A DNA stretch of 64,000 bases from assembly GCA_031549685.1 (NCBI GenBank), contig JAVBPG010000009.1:55058-119057 (forward strand), in the 5' to 3' direction. Each line of letters opens with the position of its first letter. Positions within the stretch are counted from its first letter, which is position 1. A program made the translations under genes and the position numbers. The notes below the pieces were generated by a model. That model saw only the letters and a program-made list of their open reading frames with translations. It had not been told where the DNA came from and made no database searches. Shown here in pieces: positions 24,084 through 33,926 of this stretch. Origin of the DNA: JAITMY01 sp031549685. Lineage in GTDB: Bacteria > Bacteroidota > Bacteroidia > Bacteroidales > UBA932.

Positions 24084-24935
24084 TTAGCAGGCTTTCAGGC
24101 TCAAGTCCAAGCTTTTTATTTGGTGCGTGAGGGCGCCTACCGATATGTAGTCCACGCCGCACTCGGCGTACTGCCGCAGCGTTTCGAGGGTAATGCCGCC
24201 CGAGGATTCCACCTCGTACTTTCCGCCAATCAGCGCAATGGCCTTGCGCGTATTTTCGAGCGAAAAGTTATCGAGCATAATGCGGTGTACGCCGCCATGC
24301 GCCAGCACCTTTCCCAGGTCATCAAGCGTGCGCACCTCCACCTCGATTTGCAGCTCGCGGCCGGTTTCCTTGAGGTAGCTCTGCGCGTTTTTCACGGCCT
24401 GCACCACGCCACCCGAAAAATCCTCGTGGTTATCCTTGATCAGAATCATGTCGTAAAGGCCCATGCGGTGGTTGCCGCCGCCGCCGAGCGTTACGGCTAA
24501 CTTCTCGAGCACGCGCATGCCGGGCGTGGTTTTTCGCGTGTCAATTACCCTTGTTTTGAGCCCGCCGAGCGCGGCGGTGTAGGTGGCGGTTTGCGTGGCC
24601 ACGCCGCTCATGCGCTGCATAAAGTTGAGCACTAAGCGCTCGGCCTGCAGCAGCGAAATTATTTTTCCGGTAACGTAAAAAACAACGTCGCCAACCTTTA
24701 CCTGCGCGCCGTCGGCAATGCGCTGCTCAAAGATTACGTCCTTGTCCAACCGTTGAAAAATGCGCCGGGCAATTTCCACCCCGGCAATAATGCCCGCCTG
24801 CTTCACCAGCAGCTGCATTTTTCCGGTGGCGCTGTGCGGAATGCAGGCCAGCGAGGTGTGGTCGCCGTCGCCGATGTCCTCGCGGATGGCCAGCTCAATA
24901 ATGTCGTCGATAAAAGGCTCGGGGTTAGTTGTCAT
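24084..24935 (-). CDS. nadC: Nicotinate-nucleotide pyrophosphorylase (carboxylating)
   Basis: Quinolinate phosphoribosyltransferase: quinolinate plus PRPP gives nicotinate mononucleotide in NAD synthesis. It is 283 residues from the ATG at 24935. Conserved segments include GDGDHTS, RMSGVATQTATY, DTRKTTPGMRVLEK, GGGGNHRMGLYD and VESSGGI. The start overlaps the end of the DUF4783 gene by 11 nt, so the two are expressed together. Neither nadA nor nadB is nearby. Confidence 0.95.
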   Translation of the reverse strand: MTTNPEPFIDDIIELAIREDIGDGDHTSLACIPHSATGKMQLLVKQAGIIAGVEIARRIFQRLDKDVIFEQRIADGAQVKVGDVVFYVTGKIISLLQAERLVLNFMQRMSGVATQTATYTAALGGLKTRVIDTRKTTPGMRVLEKLAVTLGGGGNHRMGLYDMILIKDNHEDFSGGVVQAVKNAQSYLKETGRELQIEVEVRTLDDLGKVLAHGGVHRIMLDNFSLENTRKAIALIGGKYEVESSGGITLETLRQYAECGVDYISVGALTHQIKSLDLSLKAC

Positions 24936-25341
24936 TTTCGATGCGTATCTGTTGAATGGTGTACTCCTTGCCGCTGATTTGTAAAAAAATGGTGGTGCGG
25001 AATCGCCCGTTGGCCGTGGCAAGCAGGCCAATGCCGTAGTGCCTGTTGTTCTTTCCGCCCACGTGAAGGGTGGAGTACGCGGTTGGCTTGTGCTGGTTGA
25101 AAAACTCCCTTAGCAGCACGGCGCCCTGCGATGCCGTGCAGTTTTTTTCGACTGAGGGCAGCAGCAGCTCCAGTTCGGCGTCGAAGCGCGCGGCAAGCTT
25201 TTCAACATCAGCAGCCTTAATGCCGGCCGATATTTCCTGAAAAATTTCGACCACTACGCCGGGGTTGGCGGCCACCGCGTTTTGCGCGGGCAAGAGCGCC
25301 AGCGTAACGAAAAATAGCCTTATATTTGCTGCAACTTTCAC
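24925..25341 (-). CDS. DUF4783 family secreted protein
   Basis: A 138-residue protein with a signal peptide (IRLFFVTLALLPAQNAVA) and an NTF2/SnoaL-like compact domain (EIFQEISAGIKAADVEKL ... GIGLLATANGRFRTTIFLQ). The family is DUF4783, of unknown function. The start is GTG 25341: a TATATTTG -7 element ends 20 nt upstream, and the longer frame lies beyond that promoter. It is translationally coupled to nadC, an association I recognise from other Bacteroidota. Confidence 0.75.
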   Translation of the reverse strand: MKVAANIRLFFVTLALLPAQNAVAANPGVVVEIFQEISAGIKAADVEKLAARFDAELELLLPSVEKNCTASQGAVLLREFFNQHKPTAYSTLHVGGKNNRHYGIGLLATANGRFRTTIFLQISGKEYTIQQIRIENDN

Positions 25342-25361
25342 AGGTGAGATTTTACACTCTA

Positions 25362-25369
25362 CAAATATA
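25362..25369 (-). promoter_or_regulatory. -7 element (TATATTTG) for DUF4783-nadC
   Basis: Exact TAnnTTTG on the minus strand, 20 nt before the GTG at 25341. It lies in the 37-nt gap between the divergent DUF4783 and rlmH starts, so the opposing promoters must overlap. Confidence 0.5.
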
Positions 25370-25378
25370 ACGTTTTTT

Positions 25379-25849
25379 GTGAAACTAATTCTTCTTTTTG
25401 TAGGCAAAACCGACCGGGGTTACCTGCCCGAGGCGGTGGACACGTACGTTGACCGCTTGAAGCACTACGCGAGCGTGGAGCTGCACGTAATCCCCGAGCT
25501 GAAGAATGCGAAATCGCTGTCGGAGGGGCAGCAAAAGGAGCGCGAGGGCGAGCTGATTCTGTCGGCTGCCGGCGAGGGCGAGCTGTGGCTGCTCGATGAG
25601 CGCGGCAAGGAATTTTCGTCGGAGGAATTTTCGTCGTTTTTGGAGAAAAAGATGCAGGGTAGCGCCAAGGCGTTAACCTTTGTGGTTGGCGGCCCGTATG
25701 GGTTTTCGGAGGAGGTGTACAGGCGCGCAGCGGGAAAAATTTCGCTCTCGCGCATGACCTTCTCGCACCAAATGGTGCGGCTGTTTTTTGCCGAGCAGCT
25801 GTACCGCGCGTTTACCATCATGAAGGGCGAACCGTACCACCATAAGTAA
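25379..25849 (+). CDS. rlmH: 23S rRNA (pseudouridine1915-N3)-methyltransferase
   Basis: SPOUT methyltransferase that modifies helix 69 of 23S rRNA. It is 157 residues from GTG 25379 (VKLILLFVGKTDRGYL), the typical length; longer frames run into the divergent gene. The SAM-binding trefoil knot motifs FVVGGPYGFSEEV and the C-terminal LSRMTFSHQMVRLFFAEQLY are intact. It is divergent from DUF4783-nadC with a very short shared control region. Confidence 0.93.
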   Translation: MKLILLFVGKTDRGYLPEAVDTYVDRLKHYASVELHVIPELKNAKSLSEGQQKEREGELILSAAGEGELWLLDERGKEFSSEEFSSFLEKKMQGSAKALTFVVGGPYGFSEEVYRRAAGKISLSRMTFSHQMVRLFFAEQLYRAFTIMKGEPYHHK

Positions 25850-25856
25850 CGGACAA

Positions 25857-28760
25857 TTGATAATTGACAATGTAAAATATAGGGGCATCCCGTGCTTTCC
25901 CTTTGTTGGCAAGTGTTTATGGGTATGTGCGTTGCTGCTGTTTTTTTCTGCCGTCCGGGCCCAATACGTTTCCAACGGCACCGACCCGGCGAGCGCCACG
26001 TGGAGCCACATTCGCGGCGACCACTTCGATGTCATTTTCCCCGACAGCATTCGCGCGCAGAGCGAGCATTTCATGCGGCTGCTCAACAAGGTTTACGCTC
26101 CCGCCTCGGCCAGCATGGGGTATCGGCCGCGGCGCATACCGGTCATTCTACATCCCTACAACTTGCAGAGCAACGGCATGGTGGTGTGGGCGCCCAGCCG
26201 CATGGAGATTCTTACCACCGCGCCCACCGACGGCTACGGTCAGCCCTGGCTTGAGCAGCTGGCGCTGCACGAGTACAGGCACGTGGTGCAGACGGATATG
26301 ATGAACCGTGGATTTACGCGCGGGCTTTACTTTCTGCTGGGCGAGCAGGCCGTGGCCTTTCCCTCGGCGCTCATTCAGCCCTGGCTGTTTGAGGGCGATG
26401 CGGTGAGCAACGAAACAGCCATGTCGTTTACCGGAAGGGGACGAATGCCCTCGTTCGAGATGGGTCTGCGCACCATTTCGCTTAGCGGAAAAAAGTACAG
26501 CTACAGCAAGTACCTGCTGGGCTCGTACAAGGATTATATCCCCAGCCACTACGAGTACGGCTACCAAATGACGGCCTACGGAAAGTATAGGTACGGCCCG
26601 GACTTGTGGGGAAAAGTTTTTCGCTACTCGGGTAGCTATCCTTTCCTGATTTTTACCCAGTCGTTGGCCACCAAAAAATATACGGGGAAAAATTCCAAAA
26701 AATTCCACTGGGAGGCAAAGCAATTTCTGGATTCGATGTGGCGTCAAATGCAGCCGCCACCTGCCGGCAATAGCGAGGTCTTAGTAGAAGAAAAGAGGTG
26801 CGCTTGCGATAATTTTATTGACTATAGCAGCTTGATATTTGCTCGCGGGAATTTGCTTTTTGCCCAACAAAAAACGATGTCTCGAACACTAAAGCTGGTA
26901 AGAGTAGACAGCAGCAAAACGGCTACAAACGAAACGATGCTGGGTAGCGTGAGCAGTAAACTTACGGCATTTGGGGACAGTGTTTACTGGACAGAGTACC
27001 GCCCCGATTTGCGCTGGGAGCAAAAGAATTTTTCGGAGCTGTGGTGCTACGATGTGGAAAAGGGAAAAGCGAAACGCTTGACCAAGAAAACATCGTACTT
27101 TACGCCCGCGGTAAGCAGGCAGCAGGCTTTGGCGGTAAGCAAAAAAATGGCGTCGGGGGAGCAGGCTATTGTGCTGCTCAACGCCGATGCGAGCGAGGAG
27201 CGCGAGCTCTTTCGCTTCCCGCCGGGTAAAAGCGTTAACGATTTAGCTTGGATTGACGAAAGCCGCTTGGCCGTGCTGTACACCTCGGCAAGCGGTATGA
27301 GTATTGGCGTATTGGATGTGCGGAGCGATGAAATGGATACGCTGCTGCCGTTTACTTATGTAGAAATATCGGATTTGTCGGCGCACGACGGCAAGGTGTA
27401 CTTTAGCAGCGGCTATGACGGTACAGGCAATATTTATGCTGTGGATGTGCAAAGTAAAAAAGTGTGCAAGCTGACCGGATCCGCCTATGGTGCAACGAGT
27501 GCAAGGGTAGATAGCGATGGTAAAAACTTGCTGTACGCGGATTATACGGTGCGGGGCGGCAAGCCGGTGTCGACGCCTGTGGACAGCCTGCTGTGGGAGG
27601 AAACAACGTTTGATAATCCGTACAAGTTTCCGTTAGCCGAAGCCATTGCACGGCAGGAGCGGTTTGTGCTTGATACCGCCGTGCTGGATACCGCGCCGCT
27701 TGAGGTAAAAAAGTACGGCAAGCTAGCGCACCTGTTCAGGTTGCACAGCTGGATGCCATTTGCTTTTTCGCCAAGCGAATTTATGAACGGCAACTTTTCC
27801 AGCGCGGCTATCGGCGCTACGCTGCTTTCGCAAAATAATTTAAGCTCGGCAATTACAGCGTTGGGCTACGAGTACCAAAATGGCTTTAGCTCCGTAAATG
27901 CTTCGTTTACCTACTACGGCCTGTTTCCGGTTTTTAGCCTTAGCGGTAGCTACGGCAAGCGCTACCAGCGGGTATATGATTATGTTTTGCAAAGCACATA
28001 CAGCAGCAGCAAGTACTATGGAGAGCTGCATGCCAACATGTACGTGCCGCTTAACTTAAGCCGCGGCAATCTGGTCATTACCTTGGCGCCTTCGGTGCAG
28101 TATTCGCTATACAGCGATGAGTTCAGGTTCTCGGAGGATGATGGTTTTCGTAAGGAGCAGGCCATTTCGTTAGGCGTTGCGCACTCGCTTTACACGCGGA
28201 TGGCCCTGCGCGATATAAATCCGCGCTGGGGCTACCGGCTTAGCGGCAGTGTTCTGAACGCTCCCTTTATCAACATCCCGAATTTTAATAATGGCCTTGC
28301 GCAGCAGTGGAATATTCAGGGCAATATTTACCTGCCCGGCATGCTGTGCAACCACAGCATAAAGCTGTACGGTGGCTACGAGCATCAGCGCAATCCTGCT
28401 ATATTTGCCTCCAAGCTGTTATTGCCACGCGGCGGAGCGTCGGAGTTCGACGGCTATGCCTTCGATGATGCCTGCTCCATGTCGTTCAGCTACGCCTTCC
28501 CGCTGTGGTACCCCGACCTGTCCCTTGGCCTTGTGGCGTACATCAAGCGTATTCGCGCCAACTTATTTTACGATAGCTTTTTGCTTGTCGGCGGCGTCAA
28601 TACGCATGTCAACAGCGCCGGCTACGAAGCCGTTTTTGATACCAACGTCTTCCGCTTCTCCTCGTTCATGCTTAGCCTCGGCTGGCGACAATCTTTTGTA
28701 AATTCCTCCTACCAAGGCAGCTATACTAAGGCAGAGCTGCTGCTGAGCTTCAGCTATTAG
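25857..28760 (+). CDS. Metallopeptidase (MA-like)-propeller-outer-membrane fusion protein
   Basis: A very long exported protein (967 codons from TTG 25857; no better start is visible before the signal LWVCALLLFFSAVRA). Residues 138-142 are HEYRH, a HExxH zinc site, and WLFEGDAVSNE about 45 residues later fits the third-ligand Glu of gluzincins (peptidase MA family). The middle has TolB/PD40-like propeller strands (LTKKTSYFTPAVS, VYFSSGYDGTGNIYAVD). The last ~300 residues alternate aromatic beta strands and end in LLLSFSY, like an outer-membrane barrel. A surface-tethered protease or chaperone is an inference. Confidence 0.65.
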   Translation: MIIDNVKYRGIPCFPFVGKCLWVCALLLFFSAVRAQYVSNGTDPASATWSHIRGDHFDVIFPDSIRAQSEHFMRLLNKVYAPASASMGYRPRRIPVILHPYNLQSNGMVVWAPSRMEILTTAPTDGYGQPWLEQLALHEYRHVVQTDMMNRGFTRGLYFLLGEQAVAFPSALIQPWLFEGDAVSNETAMSFTGRGRMPSFEMGLRTISLSGKKYSYSKYLLGSYKDYIPSHYEYGYQMTAYGKYRYGPDLWGKVFRYSGSYPFLIFTQSLATKKYTGKNSKKFHWEAKQFLDSMWRQMQPPPAGNSEVLVEEKRCACDNFIDYSSLIFARGNLLFAQQKTMSRTLKLVRVDSSKTATNETMLGSVSSKLTAFGDSVYWTEYRPDLRWEQKNFSELWCYDVEKGKAKRLTKKTSYFTPAVSRQQALAVSKKMASGEQAIVLLNADASEERELFRFPPGKSVNDLAWIDESRLAVLYTSASGMSIGVLDVRSDEMDTLLPFTYVEISDLSAHDGKVYFSSGYDGTGNIYAVDVQSKKVCKLTGSAYGATSARVDSDGKNLLYADYTVRGGKPVSTPVDSLLWEETTFDNPYKFPLAEAIARQERFVLDTAVLDTAPLEVKKYGKLAHLFRLHSWMPFAFSPSEFMNGNFSSAAIGATLLSQNNLSSAITALGYEYQNGFSSVNASFTYYGLFPVFSLSGSYGKRYQRVYDYVLQSTYSSSKYYGELHANMYVPLNLSRGNLVITLAPSVQYSLYSDEFRFSEDDGFRKEQAISLGVAHSLYTRMALRDINPRWGYRLSGSVLNAPFINIPNFNNGLAQQWNIQGNIYLPGMLCNHSIKLYGGYEHQRNPAIFASKLLLPRGGASEFDGYAFDDACSMSFSYAFPLWYPDLSLGLVAYIKRIRANLFYDSFLLVGGVNTHVNSAGYEAVFDTNVFRFSSFMLSLGWRQSFVNSSYQGSYTKAELLLSFSY

Positions 28761-28869
28761 GGGCAAAAAAAATCAGGCTTAGTTTCATTGATACATTTCA
28801 GGCGTTAGTTGAACTTGCTTTCAAATGCGCCCGTCGGCTGCTACTTTTACGCTCCGAAAAAAATAGCCG

Positions 28870-31653
28870 ATGAAACGCCTTGTACTCCTTTTCCTTTTAG
28901 CGATTCAGTCCTCGCTTGTTTGCGCGCAAGCCGTAGGCAGCTTGAAGCTGAACCGCGACTACCGCGGCCGCCTTGACGAGCTGCTTGAGCAGATGGGGAG
29001 CGAGATGAAAATCCGCTTTGTGTTTGACAAGGAAACGCTCGCCAAGTATCCGACCTCCATTACCACCTACGAAGAAAAAACGGTAAACGGCATGCTGAAA
29101 ATGTTTGGCCAATCGTGGGATATGGTCAGCTTCATTAGCCCCGATGGCTACATTTACGTTGCAAAAGACAGGGAGCAGCTGGTCGCGCTGCAGAGCCGGA
29201 ATTTTGAAAAAAACACCGAAAAGGCAGAGGCGAAAACGAGCGTGAGGCGCGCCTTGCTGCCCGTCAAGCGCAACTTTACGCTTACCGGCGTGGTGGTGGA
29301 CGAGGATAACGGCGAGCGCATACCCTACGCCACTGTGCAGGTGCAGGGGCTGAGCAGCTCCGCTACCACCGACGCCAACGGCCGGTTTACGCTGCCGCGC
29401 GTGCCGGCCGATACCGTGGCGCTTGTTGTAACCTACATTGGCTATGAGAAAAAGTTTGTCGATTTGGAGCCCGCGCCCGATAACCCTTCGCTGCGCGTTG
29501 AGCTCACTCCGCAGAGGCACGAAATAGCCGAGGTATTTATTCGCGGACGCAAGGACGACAAGGCCCTGGAGCAGGCGATGGTGGAGCAAAAAATAAAGAT
29601 GTCGCCCGCGGCGCTGAAGTTTTTGCCCAACGTGGGCGAAAAGGATATTATGCGCAGCTTTCAGCTTATGCCCGGCGTGAGCTCCTCCAATGAGAACAGC
29701 AGCGGCATGTACGTGCGCGGCGGCACCCCCGACCAAAACCTTATCGTGTACGACGGCTTCACGGTTTACTACGTTGACCACCTGCACGGCTTTTACAGCG
29801 CATTTAATTCCAACGCCATCAAGGATGTGCAGCTGTACAAGGGAGGCTTTGAGTCCAAGTTTGGCGGACGCCTATCAAGCGTTACCGAGATTACGGGCAA
29901 GGATGGAAATTCGAAAAAAGCAACGCTTGGCGGCGATGTCAGCTTGCTAAGCGTAAACGCCTACGCCGAGTTTCCCATCGGCGATAAGCTTACCTCGCTT
30001 TTTGCCTTTCGTCGCTCGTACCAAGGGTGGCTGTACAATAGGATTTCGAGCGCAACAAGCTCGAATACCTCCAACGCCGTGGCGCGCCCTGCGGGCCCCG
30101 GAGGCCGGCCGGGAGAATCCTCGCAGGCCGAATCGTACTTTTACGATGTGAACGCAAAAGTTACGTGGAACGCTACCAAGAAGGATATTTTTTCGGTCAG
30201 CTTTTTCAACGGAACGGACTACCTGGACAACACGCCCAGCTTCGGTTTTCCGGGGGGCAGAGGTGGTGGTTTCGGGGGTGGGTCGGGTGGTGGCGGCGCC
30301 ATGATGGGCAGCCTGGCCATGGACAACTCCGACTACACGCGCTACGGCAACGTGGGCGTGAGCGCCCGCTGGTCGCGCAAGTTGAATGAAAAGCTGACAT
30401 CAACGCTGCTGGCCAGCTACTCCAACTTTTACAGCACGCGCGATGAGAGCCGCTCCATCAGCTATACCGATAGCAGCGGCAATTCGCAAAACCTAAAAAG
30501 CGGCATTCTGGAGGACAACGACCTGCGTGACTACACGGTTACCAACACCTGGAAGTACTCGCTTACCGATAAGCACGTGCTTGAGTTTGGCGCCTTTGCT
30601 ACCCACTACGATATCGGCTACAGCTACGCGCAAAGCGATACCTCCAAGCTGGTGGACAAGGCTAATAAATCGACCCTGCTGGGCGCTTTTTTACAGGATA
30701 AAATTCGCTTCTTCGATAGCAAACTGACGGTAACGCCGGGCCTGCGCGCCTCGTACTTTTCCAACACGCAGCAGTGCTACGTTGAGCCGCGGCTTTCGGC
30801 CAGCTACGCGCTCACGCCACGCTGGATTTTCAACGGCGCCACGGGACTTTACTACCAGTTTGCCAACCGCGTGGTGCGCGAAGATGTGATGTCGGGTAAT
30901 ACCGATTTCTGGATCCTGTCCGACAGAGAAAATATTCCGGTGAGCAGCTCCGTGCACCTCAACCTCGGCATCAACTACGATTTGCCCGGCTACCTTTTCA
31001 GCGTTGAGGGCTACTACAAGCGCAACAGTGACATTTCGGAGTACACCATGCGCTTTAACCGCAAGCCCATGCAAAACGGTGGCCTGCAAACCTCCGAGCG
31101 CTTCTACACGGGCGATGGCTACGCTACGGGGGTTGAGTTCCTGGCGCAAAAAAAGGCGGGGCAATTCAGCGGCTGGCTTAGCTACACCATTGGCGAGGTG
31201 AAAAATAAGTTTCCGCTGCAATCGCCAAAATATTTTTACGCCTACCAGGATGTAACGCACGAGTTCAAGGCTGTGGGCATTTACAAGCTGGGCAACTTCG
31301 ACCTTTCGGCCACCTGGATATACTCCACCGGGCGGCCGTACACCGCGCCGCTGGGCGCCTACAGCCTTACGCTGGTGGACGGAACGGAGGAGTCGTTTTT
31401 TGCGGTAAGCGATAAAAACACCTTCCGCCTGCCCGACTACCACCGCCTGGATTTAGCGGCCTCGTACCGCTTCGATTTCTTTTGGAGCAGGGGAAAGGGA
31501 AGGCCCAACGCCATCAGCTTTTCGCTGTTCAACGCCTACAATCGCCACAACGTAAGCGCCAAAAAATTCCAGGTGGTGGACGGCGTGATTTTGGAGAGCA
31601 ACATCAACTACTTGAGCATAACGCCAAACCTATCGCTAACGTTTAAATTTTAG
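28870..31653 (+). CDS. TonB-dependent receptor with STN and carboxypeptidase-like domains
   Basis: A 927-residue outer-membrane receptor. Order of parts: signal peptide (to about 20), a secretin/TonB short N-terminal-like domain (21-100), a carboxypeptidase-regulatory-like domain (about 135-210), a plug (FQLMPGVSSSNENSSGMYVRGG, DGFTVYYVDHLHGFYS), then the barrel ending LSLTFKF. A Gly-rich loop (GGRGGGFGGGSGGGG) lies near residue 460. The STN domain suggests control through an anti-sigma factor, but none is adjacent. The partner is the DUF4249 lipoprotein 51 nt downstream, which points to uptake of an unidentified ligand. Confidence 0.88.
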   Translation: MKRLVLLFLLAIQSSLVCAQAVGSLKLNRDYRGRLDELLEQMGSEMKIRFVFDKETLAKYPTSITTYEEKTVNGMLKMFGQSWDMVSFISPDGYIYVAKDREQLVALQSRNFEKNTEKAEAKTSVRRALLPVKRNFTLTGVVVDEDNGERIPYATVQVQGLSSSATTDANGRFTLPRVPADTVALVVTYIGYEKKFVDLEPAPDNPSLRVELTPQRHEIAEVFIRGRKDDKALEQAMVEQKIKMSPAALKFLPNVGEKDIMRSFQLMPGVSSSNENSSGMYVRGGTPDQNLIVYDGFTVYYVDHLHGFYSAFNSNAIKDVQLYKGGFESKFGGRLSSVTEITGKDGNSKKATLGGDVSLLSVNAYAEFPIGDKLTSLFAFRRSYQGWLYNRISSATSSNTSNAVARPAGPGGRPGESSQAESYFYDVNAKVTWNATKKDIFSVSFFNGTDYLDNTPSFGFPGGRGGGFGGGSGGGGAMMGSLAMDNSDYTRYGNVGVSARWSRKLNEKLTSTLLASYSNFYSTRDESRSISYTDSSGNSQNLKSGILEDNDLRDYTVTNTWKYSLTDKHVLEFGAFATHYDIGYSYAQSDTSKLVDKANKSTLLGAFLQDKIRFFDSKLTVTPGLRASYFSNTQQCYVEPRLSASYALTPRWIFNGATGLYYQFANRVVREDVMSGNTDFWILSDRENIPVSSSVHLNLGINYDLPGYLFSVEGYYKRNSDISEYTMRFNRKPMQNGGLQTSERFYTGDGYATGVEFLAQKKAGQFSGWLSYTIGEVKNKFPLQSPKYFYAYQDVTHEFKAVGIYKLGNFDLSATWIYSTGRPYTAPLGAYSLTLVDGTEESFFAVSDKNTFRLPDYHRLDLAASYRFDFFWSRGKGRPNAISFSLFNAYNRHNVSAKKFQVVDGVILESNINYLSITPNLSLTFKF

Positions 31654-31704
31654 CAGCTGTCCTCTAATCATGTCCTGGCATGATTGGAGGCAAAAGAAAA
31701 TAGT

Positions 31705-32526
31705 ATGAAAAAAGCAATTATACCCATCGCCCTATCGCTGCTTGCCATGAGCTGCGAGCCCACGCTGGTGGCCGAGTTTCAGGACAAGGCGGTGGTGGAA
31801 GGGTACCTGCATGCAGGGAAGTCGCCCGCGGTAAAAATAGGCAGGCTTATTCCCTTTCGCAGCGATGTGGCCTACTCCGGCGAGGAGGTGGATCAGCTCA
31901 TTGTTACCGTTACCGATGAGAGCACGGGCGATGTTGCAAGCCTGCGGCCACAGGGTAACGGCCTGTATCGCGATAGCAATTTTGTGGTGCAGAAGGGCCA
32001 TACCTACACGCTGAAATTGCCCTATAACGGCGAGAGCGTAACGGCCTCCACCACCATTCCCGAAAGGCCGCAGGGCATGGCTTTATCAAAATCCACCATA
32101 AGCGTAATGGGGCGCCCGCACATGGGTGGCATGGCCAAAGCCGCAGCTGACCGTGAGCCGGCGGTGGTGTCGTGGAGCAATACCGACAACAGCTACTACA
32201 TGGTGGTGGTGGAAAATACGGAGAGCAATCCCACCTCCATTTACGACTGGGACGATGACGAGGATAGGCCTAAGCCGATGTTCAGGATGGAGCCGACGCA
32301 AGCTTCGTCAAGCCAGCTGTCGCAGCAAAGCTTCTCGTACTACGGCAGGCACAACGTCATTCTCATTAAAATGCAGCCCGAGTACGCGCTGCTGTACCAA
32401 ACGCAGGGCAACACCTCGCAGTCCGTATCCGAAATTCACGCTAACGTAAGCAACGGATACGGCATATTTACGGGGCTCAATAGCGATACGCTGCAGGTAA
32501 GCGTGGTGCCGTCCACCGGCTTTTAG
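31705..32526 (+). CDS. DUF4249 lipoprotein, partner of the TonB receptor
   Basis: A 273-residue lipoprotein (lipobox LAMSC) starting at ATG 31705. The beginning VAEFQDKAVVEGYLHAGKSPAVKIGRL and following Ig-like strands match DUF4249, a family regularly encoded next to TonB-dependent receptors that lack SusD. It probably caps the receptor or binds ligand at the cell surface. Same strand as, and 51 nt after, the receptor gene. Confidence 0.8.
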   Translation: MKKAIIPIALSLLAMSCEPTLVAEFQDKAVVEGYLHAGKSPAVKIGRLIPFRSDVAYSGEEVDQLIVTVTDESTGDVASLRPQGNGLYRDSNFVVQKGHTYTLKLPYNGESVTASTTIPERPQGMALSKSTISVMGRPHMGGMAKAAADREPAVVSWSNTDNSYYMVVVENTESNPTSIYDWDDDEDRPKPMFRMEPTQASSSQLSQQSFSYYGRHNVILIKMQPEYALLYQTQGNTSQSVSEIHANVSNGYGIFTGLNSDTLQVSVVPSTGF

Positions 32527-32597
32527 CCCTGCTTAATCCATAAATATCTTGAGTAAAGCATGCGAAAAAATCGTACCTTTATTCTTTTGAAACACTT

Positions 32598-33863
32598 ATG
32601 GAAATACTAATAATAGCGGGGCTGATACTGCTCAACGGCATACTTTCAATGTCCGAAATTGCGTTGGTGTCGGCGCGCAAATCGCGGCTTGAGGCGCAGG
32701 CCAAAAAGGGGAGCAAGTCTGCCAGGAGCGCGCTCCAGCTGACAAACCAGCCCGATAAATTCCTGTCCACCGTGCAAATCGGCATTACGCTGGTGGGCAT
32801 TCTTACCGGCCTGTTCTCGGGCGAAGCCTTTTCAAAAGACCTTGCCGGGCACCTGAAGGCAGTCCCTGTCATCGGCCCCTACGCACTTACCATATCCAAT
32901 ATTGTCATTGTGGTGGTGGTAACGTACTTTACGCTGGTATTTGGCGAACTGGTGCCCAAGCGCCTTGGCATGAGCAAGGCCGAGCGCATATCCAAAGCTG
33001 TTGCCGCGCCCATGAACGCGCTGGCGCGCATTGCCTCGCCGATGGTGTGGCTGCTCTCCAAGAGCACTACGCTCATGGTAAAAATTTTGGGCATAAAATC
33101 GAGCGAGGAGGATAAGGTTACCGAGGAGGAAATCAAGGCCATTGTAAAGGAAGGCCTGGATGTGGGCGAGGTGCAGGAGGTGGAGCACGATATTGTGGAG
33201 CGCGTGTTCAGCCTGGGCGACCGCAACGTGAGCTCCATTATGACGCACCGCAACGACCTGGTGTGGCTCGATGTTACCGACAGCCCCGAGGAAACGCGGA
33301 GGAAGGTACAGGAAAATTTATACACCATGTACCCCGTTGCCTCGCAGATGCTGGAGAATATGCTGGGCGTGGTTTACCTCAAAGACCTGTTCGGGCGCAT
33401 TAGTTCCGCCGATTTTTCGCTGAAGGAGCTGGTGCAGCCGGCCAACTATATGCCCGAAAATCAAAGCGTGTACAATGCGCTGGAGCAGCTTAAAAATGCC
33501 CGCGTAAAGCATGGCATTATTACCGATGAGTTTGGCTCGGTGCAGGGAGTTGTAACGCTGAGCGATATTCTGGAGGCCCTGATTGGCGAAGTTCCGGAGG
33601 CCAGCAGCCAGGCCATGGTGCAGCGCGCCGATGGCAGCTGGCTGGTCGATGGACAGTATTCGTTCTACAACTTTTTGGAGCGCCTCGATATGGAGGAGCT
33701 GTACGCCGGAAACGATTACAACACCCTTAGCGGGCTAATCCTGGAGCGGCTGGAGCATATCCCGAGCGAGGGCGATAAGCTGTCGTGGTACAGCTTCGAT
33801 TTTGAAATTCTGGATATGGACGGTGCCAGAATTGATAAGGTTTTGGTAACGCTGAAAAAGTAA
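32598..33863 (+). CDS. CNNM/CBS-pair hemolysin-family membrane protein
   Basis: A 421-residue UPF0053/CorC-HlyC family protein. Residues 1-180 form the CNNM membrane domain (ALVSARKSRLEAQAKKGS, VTYFTLVFGELVPKRLGM). Two CBS domains follow (about 200-330; VFSLGDRNVSSIMTHRNDLVWL), then a C-terminal CorC/HlyC transporter-associated domain (WLVDGQYSFYNFLERLD). Related proteins affect magnesium or cobalt efflux. It stands alone, and an ACCCTAACAGGGT palindrome follows its stop codon. Confidence 0.9.
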   Translation: MEILIIAGLILLNGILSMSEIALVSARKSRLEAQAKKGSKSARSALQLTNQPDKFLSTVQIGITLVGILTGLFSGEAFSKDLAGHLKAVPVIGPYALTISNIVIVVVVTYFTLVFGELVPKRLGMSKAERISKAVAAPMNALARIASPMVWLLSKSTTLMVKILGIKSSEEDKVTEEEIKAIVKEGLDVGEVQEVEHDIVERVFSLGDRNVSSIMTHRNDLVWLDVTDSPEETRRKVQENLYTMYPVASQMLENMLGVVYLKDLFGRISSADFSLKELVQPANYMPENQSVYNALEQLKNARVKHGIITDEFGSVQGVVTLSDILEALIGEVPEASSQAMVQRADGSWLVDGQYSFYNFLERLDMEELYAGNDYNTLSGLILERLEHIPSEGDKLSWYSFDFEILDMDGARIDKVLVTLKK

Positions 33864-33871
33864 GTTTGCTA

Positions 33872-33905
33872 AACCCTAACAGGGTCTCAAAACCCTGTTA
33901 GGGTC
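33872..33905. repeat. ACCCTAACAGGGT palindromic repeat
   Basis: Exact 13-nt arms (33873-33885 and 33892-33904). Same family as 14115 and 48390. Confidence 0.85.
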
Positions 33906-33926
33906 TTCTATCTGCCATATTTTTCT

